Shown here: positions 8,889-17,780 of the stretch, one piece after another
Layout of the letters: each line of letters starts with the position of its first letter
How positions within the stretch are numbered: the stretch's first letter is position 1
Assembly (NCBI RefSeq): GCF_001021505.1
Contig: NZ_LDPO01000003.1
Span: 218,802-282,801, forward strand
Reading direction: 5' to 3'
DNA length: 64,000 nucleotides
From: Mycolicibacter heraklionensis
Lineage (GTDB): Bacteria > Actinomycetota > Actinomycetes > Mycobacteriales > Mycobacteriaceae
Notes under the pieces: model-generated
What the model saw: the letters and a program-made list of their open reading frames with translations, nothing else
Database searches by the model: none
What the model was told of the DNA's origin: nothing
Program-made: the position numbers and the translations under genes

Positions 8889-9707
8889 ATGAGCGCAACG
8901 GACCAGATCGTCGGATTCGTTGGAGCCGGCAAGATGGGCGAACCGATGGTCCTGCGCCTGGTGGCCGCCGGGTACCGCGTTCAGGTGTATGCGCGCCGGC
9001 CCGAGGTGCGCGAGCGCCTCGCGGCCGCCGGCGCCGTGCCGGTGGATTCGGCCGCCGCGACCGCCCGTGATGCCGGCATCGTGGTCAGCTGCCTGTTCTC
9101 CGACGCGCAACTGCTCGACGTCGCCGCCGGCGCCGACGGCTTGCTGGCCAATGCCGACCCCGGCACTGTCGTGGTGTCCCACACCACCGGAACGGTGAGC
9201 ACGCTGACCAAACTGGCGGAGGAGTTCCCGGACGGCCCGGTGCTGGTGGATGCTCCGGTGAGCGGCGGCGCTCACGACATCGAGGCCGGCACGCTGACGG
9301 TGCTGCTCGGCGGCCCCGACGACGCGGTGGCCCGCGCGCAGCGGGTCTTGGCGGCTTACGCCGACCCGGTGATCGCCACCGGCGAGCTGGGCACCGCGCT
9401 CAACCTCAAGCTGATCAACAACGTGCTGTTCGCCGCCAATGCGCAACTGGCCGCCGCGGCGGTCGCGTTGGGCAAGAGTCTAGGGGTGCGCGACACCAGC
9501 CTGTTCGAGGCACTGTCGCAGTGCAGTGGCGGCAGCCGGGCCGCGGGGTACGTGCAGTCGGCTGGTGGTGTGGACAGCTTCGCCAAAGTCGTTGCGCCCT
9601 TTATGCGCAAGGACGTTGCGGCCTGTATCGAGGCCGCCGCGGACCGTGGCGTCGAACTGGGCCTGCTGCAGACCGTGGCCCAAAACGGGCCACTGGACCT
9701 GTCGTGA
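8889..9707 (+). CDS. 3-hydroxyisobutyrate dehydrogenase-like NAD-binding protein
   Basis: 272 residues from the ATG at 8889, which follows TGAGGAGCCGAGA. The longer upstream frame is discarded. The N-terminal Rossmann motif VGFVGAGKMGEPMVLRLVAAGY and the substrate signature DAPVSGGAHDIEAGTL define the beta-hydroxyacid dehydrogenase family. The catalytic lysine lies in LNLKLINNVLFAANAQ. It overlaps the next aldehyde dehydrogenase by GTGA, so the two form one transcript. Substrate is unknown. Confidence 0.9.
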   Translation: MSATDQIVGFVGAGKMGEPMVLRLVAAGYRVQVYARRPEVRERLAAAGAVPVDSAAATARDAGIVVSCLFSDAQLLDVAAGADGLLANADPGTVVVSHTTGTVSTLTKLAEEFPDGPVLVDAPVSGGAHDIEAGTLTVLLGGPDDAVARAQRVLAAYADPVIATGELGTALNLKLINNVLFAANAQLAAAAVALGKSLGVRDTSLFEALSQCSGGSRAAGYVQSAGGVDSFAKVVAPFMRKDVAACIEAAADRGVELGLLQTVAQNGPLDLS

Positions 9708-11152
9708 CGGCCGAGCTGGCAAATCTGCTGGAGAAGCAGCGGCGGTCCTTCGTGGCCGACGGGCCGCCCAGTGCCGCCGTCCGGCGCAACCGCATCGACC
9801 GATTGCTGGCGATGGTGCTGGACAACGTCGACGCCTTCACCGCGGCGATGGCGCAGGACTTCGGCACCCGGTCGCGGGCGGCCTCACTGGCCACCGAGAT
9901 GGTCGGCATGGTCCCCGTGGTCGAGCACACCAGATCGCATGTCCGCCAATGGATGCGTCCCAGCAAGCTGCTGCGTGCCGCCCGGCTGGTCGGGTTGCGT
10001 GCCGAGGTGCAGCCCAGTCCGCTCGGCGTGGTGGGCATCATCGGGCCGTGGAACTTCCCGCTGCAACTGGTGGTGGTGCCGGCCGCGGCGGCCTTCGCGG
10101 CAGGCAACCGGGTGATGGTCAAGATGTCCGAGATCACTTCGCGCACGGCCGAGGTGATGCAGCAGCTGGCGCCAGAGTACTTCGACGAGAACGAGTTCGC
10201 CGTCGTCACCGGCGGCGCGGACGTGGCAGCCGCGTTCGCCGGTCTGCCCTTCGATCACGTCTTTTTCACCGGCTCGCCGTCGGTGGGCGCGCTGGTGCAA
10301 CGCGCCGCCGCGGACAACCTGGTCCCGGTGACCTTGGAACTGGGCGGGAAGAATCCCGTCGTGGTGGCGCCGGGCGCCGACATTCGCCGCTCGGCGAAGC
10401 GGATCGCGTCGGCCCGCATGGTCAACGGCGGTCAGGTCTGCGTGTGTCCGGACTATATCCTGGTGCCCGAGAATGACATTGACGCCTTCGTCGACGTGGC
10501 CCGGCAGACCCTACGGGACATGTTCCCGACGATCCTGGACAACGGCGACTACTGCTCGAGCGTCAACGACGCCAACTTCGACCGGGTGCTGGGCCTGATC
10601 GACGACGCGCGCGACCGCGGAGCCGTCGTGGAGAGCATCGCGCCCGACGGGGAGACACTGCCGGATCGCGCTGTCCGCAAGATCGCCCCCACCATCGTGC
10701 GTGGCGTTGACGCGACCATGCGCATCGCCGACGAGGAGATCTTCGGTCCGGTGCTGACGGTGCAGGGCTACGGCACCCTCGACGAGGCGATCGAGATGAT
10801 CAACGCGCGCCCCGCTCCGCTGGTCGCCTACTGGTTCGGGCCGGGCGACAAGAACTTCCGGGACTTCGTACGGCGCACCAGAAGCGGCGGTGTGGCCCGC
10901 AACGACTTTGCCGCGCAGATGATTCCGTCCGGGGCACCGTTCGGCGGCGTGGGCCGCAGCGGCATGGGTGCCTACCACGGCAAGGCGGGCTTTGACGCGT
11001 TCAGTCACTACCGGACCGTGGTGGGCTCAGATCTGCCGTTCAGTATGACCGGCAGCGCGGCACCACCGTTCAAGCCGGCGATGCGGTTCTACGCCGATGC
11101 GATGCTGCGCTCGGCGCGTAACCGGACTCGTCGGCGACTGAAGCGCCGCTGA
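9704..11152 (+). CDS. Aldehyde dehydrogenase, coniferyl-aldehyde-dehydrogenase-like
   Basis: 482 residues from the GTG at 9704, which overlaps the preceding stop codon (GTGA). A frame extending to 9521 is a shadow of the upstream gene. Landmarks are GIIGPWNFPLQLVVVPAAAAFAAGN, the FFTGSPSVG loop, catalytic LELGGKNP, the active cysteine in NGGQVCVCPDY and EEIFGPVLTV. The short class-3 type architecture and the absence of an N-terminal extension resemble coniferyl and fatty aldehyde dehydrogenases. The C-terminus is strikingly basic (RSARNRTRRRLKRR), perhaps for membrane contact. It likely consumes an aldehyde from the SDR step. Confidence 0.88.
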   Translation: MTAELANLLEKQRRSFVADGPPSAAVRRNRIDRLLAMVLDNVDAFTAAMAQDFGTRSRAASLATEMVGMVPVVEHTRSHVRQWMRPSKLLRAARLVGLRAEVQPSPLGVVGIIGPWNFPLQLVVVPAAAAFAAGNRVMVKMSEITSRTAEVMQQLAPEYFDENEFAVVTGGADVAAAFAGLPFDHVFFTGSPSVGALVQRAAADNLVPVTLELGGKNPVVVAPGADIRRSAKRIASARMVNGGQVCVCPDYILVPENDIDAFVDVARQTLRDMFPTILDNGDYCSSVNDANFDRVLGLIDDARDRGAVVESIAPDGETLPDRAVRKIAPTIVRGVDATMRIADEEIFGPVLTVQGYGTLDEAIEMINARPAPLVAYWFGPGDKNFRDFVRRTRSGGVARNDFAAQMIPSGAPFGGVGRSGMGAYHGKAGFDAFSHYRTVVGSDLPFSMTGSAAPPFKPAMRFYADAMLRSARNRTRRRLKRR

Positions 11153-11159
11153 CCCGGCG

Positions 11160-12809
11160 TCAGCCCTGCTGGGCCTGCTCGCGCGCCCACCGGTAGTCGG
11201 CCTTGCCGGCCGGACTGCGCACGATCGTCGACCGAAACACCACTGCCTTGGGCAGCTTGTAGCGTGCCAGTGACCCGCCTGCATGCTCGATGAGCTCGGC
11301 GGCCGTGACGGCAGCACCCTCGGCGAGGGCCACCACGGCCACCACCTCCTGGCCCCAGCGTTCACTGGGCCGGCCCGCGACCACCACGTCGATGACGCCC
11401 GGATGTGACGCGAGGGCCGTCTCGACCTCTTCGGCGAAGATCTTCTCCCCGCCGGAGTTGATCGTCACCGAATCCCGGCCGAGCAGCTCGATCGATCCGT
11501 CTTCCAGGTGCCGCGCTCGGTCGCCGGGAACCGCGAAGCGCGTCTCACCGATCACCGGGAACGTCGCCGCGGTCTTGGCGGCATCGCCCTTGTAGCCCAG
11601 GGGGACATAGCCGCGCTGACCGAGCCAGCCCAGGCCGTCGTGCCCGGGTTGCAAGACGGTCCCGAGGTCCTCGGCCACCACACAGGTGTCCGGTCCACCG
11701 GCGAAGGTTCCGGTGGAGACCGCACCCGAGGTCGACATGTGACGCATCTGGGCGCCGGTCTCCGACGAACCGACCCCGTCGATCACCATGGCGCCGGGCA
11801 GGGTCTCGACGATCTGCTGCTTGACGTACGGCGTCAGCAGGGCGCCGCCGTTGGCCACCACCAGCAGCGACGACACATCGGCCGTGCCCTTGCGGATCGC
11901 GTCGAGCAGCGGCCGGGCCATCGCGTCGCCGACCACGGTCACCGACAGCACTTTCTCCCGCTCAATGGCGCGTACCACGTCGTCGGCGTCGAAATGGTCC
12001 ACAACCGAAGGGAAGACGAGGGTTTGGCCGGTGTTGATCGCGGTCATCACCGCCCACTGCGCGGCGCCGTGGATCAGCGGCGGCAGGATCATCAGCTTGA
12101 CGCCCGGGTTCTCCCGGACCGGCCCCACGATGTCGTCGATGGAGCTGACCTCTTCGGCGGTCATGAGGTTGCGGCCGCCGAACGAGCCCATGAAGATGTC
12201 GTGCTGACGCCAGAGCACACCCTTGGGCATCCCGGTGGTGCCGCCGGTGTAGAGCACATACAGGTCGTCGGGCGAGGGCTGCACCGGAGGGGGTTCCGGT
12301 GAGCTGTCCGCCAGCACCGTCTCGTAGTCGACCGCCCCGTCGAGCAGGGCGTTGCCGGAGTCGTCGGCGATCTGGATGAGCACTTTGAGCTGGGGGAGGT
12401 CGGGGAGTACCTCGGCCAGGGTGGGCGCGAACGCGGCGTGGTACACCAGTGCGGTGGCGCCGGAATCAGCCAGCAGGTATGCCAATTCCTTGCGCACATA
12501 GCGGTAGTTGACGTTGAACGGCGCCACCCGGGCCCGGAAGCTGCCCAGCAGGGTTTCGACGAACTCATTGCCGTTGTAGGCGTAGATCCCCAGGAGATCC
12601 TGGCCGGTCTCGTGCGCAGACAGGTCCGACCGCGGCGTGTGACATCCCAGCCCGCGGGAGTGCAGGTAGGACGCCAGCCGGTTGGACCGCTCGAGGATCT
12701 GCGCATAGGTGTAGCGCCGGTCGCCCTGGACGATCATGTCGCGGTCGGGAATCGCCGCGGCCACCGCGTCGGTGACCTCCGGCACGGTGAACTGGGTCAG
12801 GAGTGCCAC
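11160..12809 (-). CDS. Acyl-CoA synthetase (AMP-binding, FadD type)
   Basis: 549 residues from a GTG at 12809, overlapping the upstream cysteine-hydrolase gene by 13 bp. The ATP-binding P-loop YTGGTTGMPKGVLWRQHD is followed by the adenylate region VDGVGSSETGAQ, the hinge region LLGRDSVTINSGGEKIFAEEVE and the C-terminal lysine in RYKLPKAVVF. It activates a carboxylic acid as an acyl-CoA in two steps. The position suggests it loads the acid produced by the aldehyde dehydrogenases. Specificity cannot be read. Confidence 0.92.
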   Translation of the reverse strand: MALLTQFTVPEVTDAVAAAIPDRDMIVQGDRRYTYAQILERSNRLASYLHSRGLGCHTPRSDLSAHETGQDLLGIYAYNGNEFVETLLGSFRARVAPFNVNYRYVRKELAYLLADSGATALVYHAAFAPTLAEVLPDLPQLKVLIQIADDSGNALLDGAVDYETVLADSSPEPPPVQPSPDDLYVLYTGGTTGMPKGVLWRQHDIFMGSFGGRNLMTAEEVSSIDDIVGPVRENPGVKLMILPPLIHGAAQWAVMTAINTGQTLVFPSVVDHFDADDVVRAIEREKVLSVTVVGDAMARPLLDAIRKGTADVSSLLVVANGGALLTPYVKQQIVETLPGAMVIDGVGSSETGAQMRHMSTSGAVSTGTFAGGPDTCVVAEDLGTVLQPGHDGLGWLGQRGYVPLGYKGDAAKTAATFPVIGETRFAVPGDRARHLEDGSIELLGRDSVTINSGGEKIFAEEVETALASHPGVIDVVVAGRPSERWGQEVVAVVALAEGAAVTAAELIEHAGGSLARYKLPKAVVFRSTIVRSPAGKADYRWAREQAQQG

Positions 12810-13414
12810 GTGTGCATCAGCTCCTCTGTGGTGGTGATCGTCGCCAGCAGGGACAGGGTGTTGTCGATGATGGCAGCACCGTACTCGGCCGGCACACCGG
12901 CCACCGCGTCGCGGGGCACCACCACGCGGTATGCGGCGTTGACCGCGTCCATGACCAGGTTCGGGATGGCCACGTTCAGGGAGACTCCCACGGCGACAAT
13001 GGTGGAGACCCCCAGATTGCGCAGCACCGCATCCAGATCGGTTCCGCCCATCGGTCCCAGGCCGTGATATCGGTGCAGCACCAGGTCAGACGGCTCCGGC
13101 CCGAACTCGGGCAACAGGGTCGCGCCGGGGCTGCCCGGATCGATGCGCACCGCGCTGCGGCCGGCGGCGAACAGTCGGGCGTTGTGGTTGGAGCCCAATC
13201 CGTCCGGGCGACGGTGCACCAGGCAGTGCACCACCGCAACACCGGCCGCCCGCGCCACCGGGAGCAGTCGGCCGATGTTCGGCAGTGCAACGCGGCGCGC
13301 CTCGTCGGCAAGCATCCGCAGCCCGGCGTCGGGTCCGACGACCGCGCCCTGCAGCTCCTGGGTGATGAGCGCGGTGCGCTCCGGCACCACCAGCTCCGCC
13401 AGCGTTTCGGTCAT
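12797..13414 (-). CDS. Isochorismatase-like cysteine hydrolase
   Basis: 205 residues from the ATG at 13414, whose ATGA overlaps the Rieske gene stop. The alternative start at 13444 would lie inside that gene. The start region ERTALITQELQGAVVG holds the family's first acidic position (here the D of the usual D-x-Q/N is E). VVHCLVHRR, LHRYHGLGPMGGTDLDAVLRNLGVSTIVAVGVSLNVAIPN and the late helix fit the fold. The normal catalytic cysteine position (GVxTxxCV) reads GVSLNVAIP, so the nucleophile may be missing and the activity may be altered. Confidence 0.8.
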   Translation of the reverse strand: MTETLAELVVPERTALITQELQGAVVGPDAGLRMLADEARRVALPNIGRLLPVARAAGVAVVHCLVHRRPDGLGSNHNARLFAAGRSAVRIDPGSPGATLLPEFGPEPSDLVLHRYHGLGPMGGTDLDAVLRNLGVSTIVAVGVSLNVAIPNLVMDAVNAAYRVVVPRDAVAGVPAEYGAAIIDNTLSLLATITTTEELMHTWHS

Positions 13415-14403
13415 GCCGGAACGTCGTAGAACTGCGTCGCCCATTTCCGGAGGGTCATAAAAGGTTTCGCGTCGACTTTGGACAGCGCCGGATTCTGGAT
13501 GTAGCGCTGATAGCGCCAGATGCCCAGGTCGTCTTCGACAGTGGTCAGGAACTGCTTCTCGACACGCGCCCGTACGTCATCCGGCGGCGCGTCGGAATCA
13601 TCGCCGGGAATCCGCGGCCACCAGATCGAATAGAACAGATCCGAGCGGCCGTCGTCGACCGGAGTGCAGGTGAAGATCAGCCGGTGCTGCTGCACGCCCT
13701 CGAAGATGCTGATCGCCCCGCCGAGCCCGAACAGGTGGCTGTGGAAACGCAACGCCATCTGCTCCGGGTCATCAGCGCGCTCGTCGGGCCAGCCGGCTAC
13801 GAACTGCCATTCCTGGTCGACCATTTTCCAATCGAGCACCCTGGGCGTCACCGTCGCGTGGTGCACGTACTGGAAATGTGCGCTGTCAGCGGCGTTCTCG
13901 GCCACGATCTGCGGGTGAACCGGTTCGCCCTCCAGGCGTCGGGAGAACTCCGGGTAGGCCCGGTAGTAGTCCTGCGGGCCGGCGGTGAACTGGGGAAACT
14001 TGCCGAAGATGTCGGGCATCTCCCAGTGGGGTTCGGCGCCGTCGGGGTGGTGCCAGATGAACACGCAGCCGTGTTGCTCGCGGACCGGGTAGACCCGAAG
14101 GCGCAACGCCTTGTTCGGCCGGTCCGGCTGATAGGGGATGTACTTGTTGCAGCCGTCGGGCCCCCACTGCCAGCCGTGGAATGGGCACTCGACGCGGTCT
14201 TCGACCACCGTGCCGCCGTGGCCCAGGTGGGCACCCATGTGCTTGCAGTGCGCCTCCATCACATGCAGCTCACCGTCGGCGTCCCGGTAGGCGACCAGGT
14301 CCTCGCCGAAGTAATGCAGGGCGCGGGTCGCTCCGGCGACGAACTCCGGTGACCAGCCGATCATGAACCAGCCGGTGACCTTCCAGGTGAACGGAACCTT
14401 CAT
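13411..14403 (-). CDS. Rieske-type non-haem iron oxygenase
   Basis: 330 residues. The [2Fe-2S] Rieske ligands are CKHMG (residues about 53-57) and CPFHGWQW (about 74-81). The mononuclear iron site is seen in VAENAADSAHFQYVHH. Overall layout resembles the oxygenase component KshA and related single-subunit hydroxylases. A reductase partner is not adjacent. It leads the leftward transcript Rieske-hydrolase-acyl-CoA synthetase with overlapping junctions. Its promoter region (about 14430-14450) holds an ACCGTAAAC element similar to half of the 3727 operator. Confidence 0.9.
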   Translation of the reverse strand: MKVPFTWKVTGWFMIGWSPEFVAGATRALHYFGEDLVAYRDADGELHVMEAHCKHMGAHLGHGGTVVEDRVECPFHGWQWGPDGCNKYIPYQPDRPNKALRLRVYPVREQHGCVFIWHHPDGAEPHWEMPDIFGKFPQFTAGPQDYYRAYPEFSRRLEGEPVHPQIVAENAADSAHFQYVHHATVTPRVLDWKMVDQEWQFVAGWPDERADDPEQMALRFHSHLFGLGGAISIFEGVQQHRLIFTCTPVDDGRSDLFYSIWWPRIPGDDSDAPPDDVRARVEKQFLTTVEDDLGIWRYQRYIQNPALSKVDAKPFMTLRKWATQFYDVPA

Positions 14404-14483
14404 CGGGTGTCCTCTCGCGGGCGGTCAACTGAATACCGTACCGTAAACCCATCGATAGGCACATCCAAGGGAGGAATGGGAGC

Positions 14484-15542
14484 GTGGTCATGGGCCGATC
14501 CGAGCGGGTCCTCGACGAGCTGGGCTACTACCTGCTGGCCGGCGCCGGTGGCGAAGGCCCGGCCGCGTTGATGGATGAGGCCCGCCGCGGCGAGGAACTC
14601 GGCTTCGGCACCGCATTCATCTCCGAACGCTGGAACGTCAAGGAGGCGTCATCACTGGTCGGGGCGGCGTGCGCAGTCACCAACCGGATGCAGATCGCCA
14701 CCGCGGCAACCAATCACAACACCCGCCACCCCTTGATCACCGCGTCGTGGGCGACCACCATGCACCGGCTGTCCGGCGGGCGGTTCACCCTCGGCATCGG
14801 CCGCGGGGTGGGTGCCCTGTATGCCGCGTTCGGGATCCCCAACGTCACCACCGCGCAGATGGCCGACTTCGCGCAGGTGATGCGGCGCCTGTGGCACGGC
14901 GAGGTGATCTTGGGCCACGACGGGCCGATCGGCCGCTACCAGGTGCTGTTCTTGGACCCGGACTTCCGCGAAGACATCCGGCTGGCGCTGGTGGCATTCG
15001 GGCCGAAAACACTCGAGTTGGGCGGGGCGCTGTTCGACGACGTCATCCTGCACACCTACTTCACCCCGGAGACCTTGCAGCGCAGTGTGCGCACGGTGAA
15101 GGACGCCGCGGAACGCGCCGGCCGCGACCCGGCGAGCGTGCGAGTGTGGTCCTGTCTTGCCACGGTGGGCGATCACCTGCCCGAGGAGCTGCGGATGAAG
15201 AAGACCGTCGCGCGGCTGGCCACCTACCTACAGGGTTATGGCGATCTGCTGGTGCGCACCAACAACTGGGATCCGCTGGTGCTGCGGCGCTTCCGCGAGG
15301 ACCCGGTGGTGACGTCGATACCGGGCGGTATCGACCACAAGGCCACCGCCGAGCAGATCGAGCACATCGCGACCTTGATCCCCGACGAATGGCTGGAACC
15401 CGCGGCTACCGGACCGGCGCGGGGCTGCGCCGAGCGCATTCGCGCCGAGTTCGACTACGGCGCGGACGCGGTGATCCTGCACGGTGCCACCCCCGACGAG
15501 CTGGAGCCGGTGGTCACCGCCTACCGCGACGTCGCGGGTTGA
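14484..15542 (+). CDS. LLM-class F420-dependent oxidoreductase (TIGR03857-like)
   Basis: 352 residues from a GTG at 14484 with GGGAGG about 9 bp upstream. Luciferase-like TIM-barrel markers are LGYYLLAGAGGEG, the AFISERWNVKEASSL loop, and GRFTLGIGRGV for phosphate and cofactor binding. The mycobacterial subgroup with this opening is assigned to F420-dependent enzymes rather than FMN ones. It is divergent from the Rieske gene. A redox step on the same substrate family is inferred. Confidence 0.85.
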   Translation: MVMGRSERVLDELGYYLLAGAGGEGPAALMDEARRGEELGFGTAFISERWNVKEASSLVGAACAVTNRMQIATAATNHNTRHPLITASWATTMHRLSGGRFTLGIGRGVGALYAAFGIPNVTTAQMADFAQVMRRLWHGEVILGHDGPIGRYQVLFLDPDFREDIRLALVAFGPKTLELGGALFDDVILHTYFTPETLQRSVRTVKDAAERAGRDPASVRVWSCLATVGDHLPEELRMKKTVARLATYLQGYGDLLVRTNNWDPLVLRRFREDPVVTSIPGGIDHKATAEQIEHIATLIPDEWLEPAATGPARGCAERIRAEFDYGADAVILHGATPDELEPVVTAYRDVAG

Positions 15543-15617
15543 GCCCCGGTCGCCCCTTTGCGCGACGGTGCGTGTCCCCGCCCGACACGCCCACGAAGTT
15601 CCCGGGTTTACGCACAC

Positions 15618-16505
15618 TCACGCCGCACGCGACCGGGATAACTCCCGTTCGATCCGGCGCACCATATCCCAGGATCGGCGTCGTACATCGTCATCGACAA
15701 TGGACAACACCGCCCATCCGACATCCTGCAGCGCGGCGCGCTTGCGCCGCTCCCGGCGGAGGGCCTCGGGGCTGCTGTGGAAGTCGTAACTGTCGTATTC
15801 GACCGCGACCCGAAATCTAGGCCAGGCGAAGTCCACCCGCCAGGTCTGGAAGTTGTGGTCGACGATCTCGTATTGCAGTTCCGGCGGCGGCAGCCCGCCG
15901 TCGAGCATCCCCAGCCGCGCTTCGCTCTCCATCGCCGAGTCCGACCGACCGTCGGCCAGCGGGATCAGTTCTCGCACAATGACGATCCCGCGTCGACCGG
16001 ACTGGCGGGCCGCAGCGCAGCGCAACTGGCGACGATCACAAGTGCCGCTGCGCAGGGCCGCGTCAAGGGTGGCCAATGCCCGGGGCCGGCGAAGGCTGCG
16101 GGCGACTTCGACCGCGGTCCAGCCGGCTTCGGTGGCAAGCCGGCCGTCGACGATCGCCAGGGGCGCTCCCTGGCGGCGGTGCACCACCAGCCCATCGGAT
16201 TTACGCAGTTGACGACCGACCGGATTCAGCACGTGTAGGTCGGGATCCCCCTCGGTGTCGAAACCGTATGCTGCAGCGGCGGTTCCAAGGCAGACCGCGA
16301 CTTGTTCACCGGCTCTCAGATCCAGACCCGCCAGCCGCAGCGTCGTATCGGGATCGCTCCGGGAATACACGCCGAACCACACCTGGGCGAGGTCGCCGCG
16401 GGCGACGCTCGTTTCGAACGCGGCGCGGCCAAGGTAGCGCTGAAACTGTCCGGCGGTTGCCACCCCGCCCTGCTCGGCCAGCAGCATGTCCAGTTCGTCG
16501 GTCAT
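15618..16505 (-). CDS. AbiEi-like N-domain plus DUF559 endonuclease-fold protein
   Basis: 295 residues from the ATG at 16505; an upstream TTG at 16532 is possible. The N-terminus (MLLAEQGGVATAGQFQRYLGRAAFETSVARGDLAQVWFGVYS) is a winged-helix AbiEi-type antitoxin-like domain. The C-terminal part (WRVDFAWPRFRVAVEYDSYDFHSSPEALRRERRKRAALQDVGW) is the DUF559/Vsr-like nuclease fold, with the D...E-x-D core FRVAVEYD. Such proteins are abundant and uncharacterised in mycobacteria. It stands alone between the convergent oxidoreductase and mftR and has no obvious link to mycofactocin. Confidence 0.75.
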   Translation of the reverse strand: MTDELDMLLAEQGGVATAGQFQRYLGRAAFETSVARGDLAQVWFGVYSRSDPDTTLRLAGLDLRAGEQVAVCLGTAAAAYGFDTEGDPDLHVLNPVGRQLRKSDGLVVHRRQGAPLAIVDGRLATEAGWTAVEVARSLRRPRALATLDAALRSGTCDRRQLRCAAARQSGRRGIVIVRELIPLADGRSDSAMESEARLGMLDGGLPPPELQYEIVDHNFQTWRVDFAWPRFRVAVEYDSYDFHSSPEALRRERRKRAALQDVGWAVLSIVDDDVRRRSWDMVRRIERELSRSRAA

Positions 16506-16606
16506 CGCCGCAGCGTGCGGCGGGAACGACAACCACGCCAGTCACGGCTGTGGATAACCGGCGGCTACCTCGGGGACAACCGACGGCGACCTCAGCCCTG
16601 TGGATG

Positions 16607-16666
16607 GCGAGCGTGCGTGGACCCGGCTCCGGCACGGAGTGTCGGGCCGGGGACACGCACGCTCGC
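16607..16666. terminator. Long hairpin after mftR
   Basis: Perfect 13-bp arms GCGAGCGTGCGTG (16607-16619) and CACGCACGCTCGC (16654-16666), with inner CCGG pairs, lie 12 bp beyond the mftR stop. This fits a terminator without a U-tract, and the arm starts with the CGAG motif of the hairpins at 752 and 5310. Confidence 0.55.
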
Positions 16667-16677
16667 GCGAAAACGGG

Positions 16678-17274
16678 TCAGTCCAGGCCGCCGCGGATCG
16701 CGTCGAACGCCTCGCCGAGAACCGGTGGCAAGGCCAGTGACTCGTCGCCCAGCCAGCGTTCGTAGGCGCTGAGCGCCACCCCCAGCATCATCCACGCCAC
16801 CGTCTGTGGTCGCGGGTCGTCAGCGTCCAGGCCCGCTCGGCGTGCCACGTATTCCGCGATGACGTTGCGCCAGCCGGCGTACATCGTCATCGAGTACGCC
16901 TGCAGCTCATCGGTCTGCAGGATCACCCGCATCCGCCGGCGGTGGCGCGCCGTCTCGCTCTCGTCGAAGGTGTTGAACGCCAACAGTGCCGCCCGCAGCG
17001 CATCACCGAGCGGTGCCTCCGGCTCGATACCGTCCAGCAGGTCCCGCAGCTGTTGCAGGTGCGCGTCGAAGTCACCCCACGGGATGGCGTTCTTGGAGGC
17101 GTAGTACCGGAACACCGTGCGACGGCCGATGCCGGCGGCCTGCGCCACATCGTCGACGCTGACCTCACCGAATCCGCGGGCGGCGAACAGGTCGATGGCC
17201 ACGTCGGTGATGTGCTGCGGGGTGGTGGAGCGACGCCGCCCGGCGCGGGGATGCGGTTCCGGCGTACCGCCCAT
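16678..17274 (-). CDS. mftR: Mycofactocin-cluster TetR regulator MftR
   Basis: 198 residues. The N-terminal HTH ([52 protein letters not shown]) with YYASKN is the MftR version of the TetR fold. The position, divergent to the precursor gene mftA 105 bp away, is that of Rv0691c. In other mycobacteria MftR represses the mft genes and responds to acyl-CoAs, so an operator in 17275-17379 is expected. Candidate TGTC/GACA half-sites lie around 17316-17345. Confidence 0.92.
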   Translation of the reverse strand: MGGTPEPHPRAGRRRSTTPQHITDVAIDLFAARGFGEVSVDDVAQAAGIGRRTVFRYYASKNAIPWGDFDAHLQQLRDLLDGIEPEAPLGDALRAALLAFNTFDESETARHRRRMRVILQTDELQAYSMTMYAGWRNVIAEYVARRAGLDADDPRPQTVAWMMLGVALSAYERWLGDESLALPPVLGEAFDAIRGGLD

Positions 17275-17310
17275 CTGACAGCCCCACTTCCTTTACGGCA
17301 CCCGATGCCA

Positions 17311-17316
17311 TATTCT
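17311..17316 (+). promoter_or_regulatory. Candidate -10 element for the mft transcript
   Basis: TATTCT (TANNNT type) lies 63 bp before mftA in the mftR-mftA gap. It is followed by TGTC...GACA and TGTCGG/CCGACA-like half-sites that could bind MftR. Assigned by eye from consensus only. Confidence 0.35.
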
Positions 17317-17379
17317 GTCCGAGATTGTGACCGACACGACAGTCCGTTGTCGAACCCCACTGTGAGAGAGGCCTGCGTC

Positions 17380-17472
17380 ATGGACCAGAACCAGCAGAAC
17401 GACACCGCCGAGATCGTCACCGAGACCCTGGTCGAAGAGGTGTCCATCGACGGCATGTGCGGCGTCTACTGA
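17380..17472 (+). CDS. mftA: Mycofactocin precursor peptide MftA
   Basis: A 30-residue peptide with GAGAGAGG upstream. It has an acidic leader and ends in the diagnostic IDGMCGVY. MftC uses the terminal Val-Tyr pair: the tyrosine is decarboxylated and cross-linked to the valine, and MftE then releases the modified dipeptide. Length and C-terminus match known mycobacterial MftA. The gene is short enough to be missed by automatic calling. mftB begins 2 bp after its stop. Confidence 0.97.
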   Translation: MDQNQQNDTAEIVTETLVEEVSIDGMCGVY

Positions 17473-17474
17473 CC

Positions 17475-17780
17475 ATGCCGGAGGTCGCCGTGGCGTCGGA
17501 GGCAACTGCGTTCGACCCCGACCGCGGCTGGGAGCTGCACCCGCAGGTGGCGCTCCGTCCGGAGCCGTTTGGTGCGCTGCTGTACCACTTCGGCACCCGT
17601 AAGTTGTCGTTCCTGAAGAACCGCACCATCGTCGAGGTGGTGCGGTCTCTTCCAGACCACGACGATGTCCGATCCGCCTGCCGCGCAGCCGGAGTCGACG
17701 ACGCCGACCAGGGTCCGTACCTGCATGCGCTGCGCGTGCTGGCGGATTCGAAGATGCTGATGCCCAGGGAGGGCCAATGA
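17475..17780 (+). CDS. mftB: Mycofactocin precursor-binding chaperone MftB
   Basis: 101 residues from the ATG at 17475. It belongs to the PqqD-like RiPP recognition element family that presents MftA to the radical SAM enzyme. The recognisable core is WELHPQVALRPEPFGALLYHFGTRKLSFLKNRTIVEVVRSL. It sits 2 bp after mftA and overlaps mftC by ATGA, so translation is coupled. Confidence 0.95.
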   Translation: MPEVAVASEATAFDPDRGWELHPQVALRPEPFGALLYHFGTRKLSFLKNRTIVEVVRSLPDHDDVRSACRAAGVDDADQGPYLHALRVLADSKMLMPREGQ

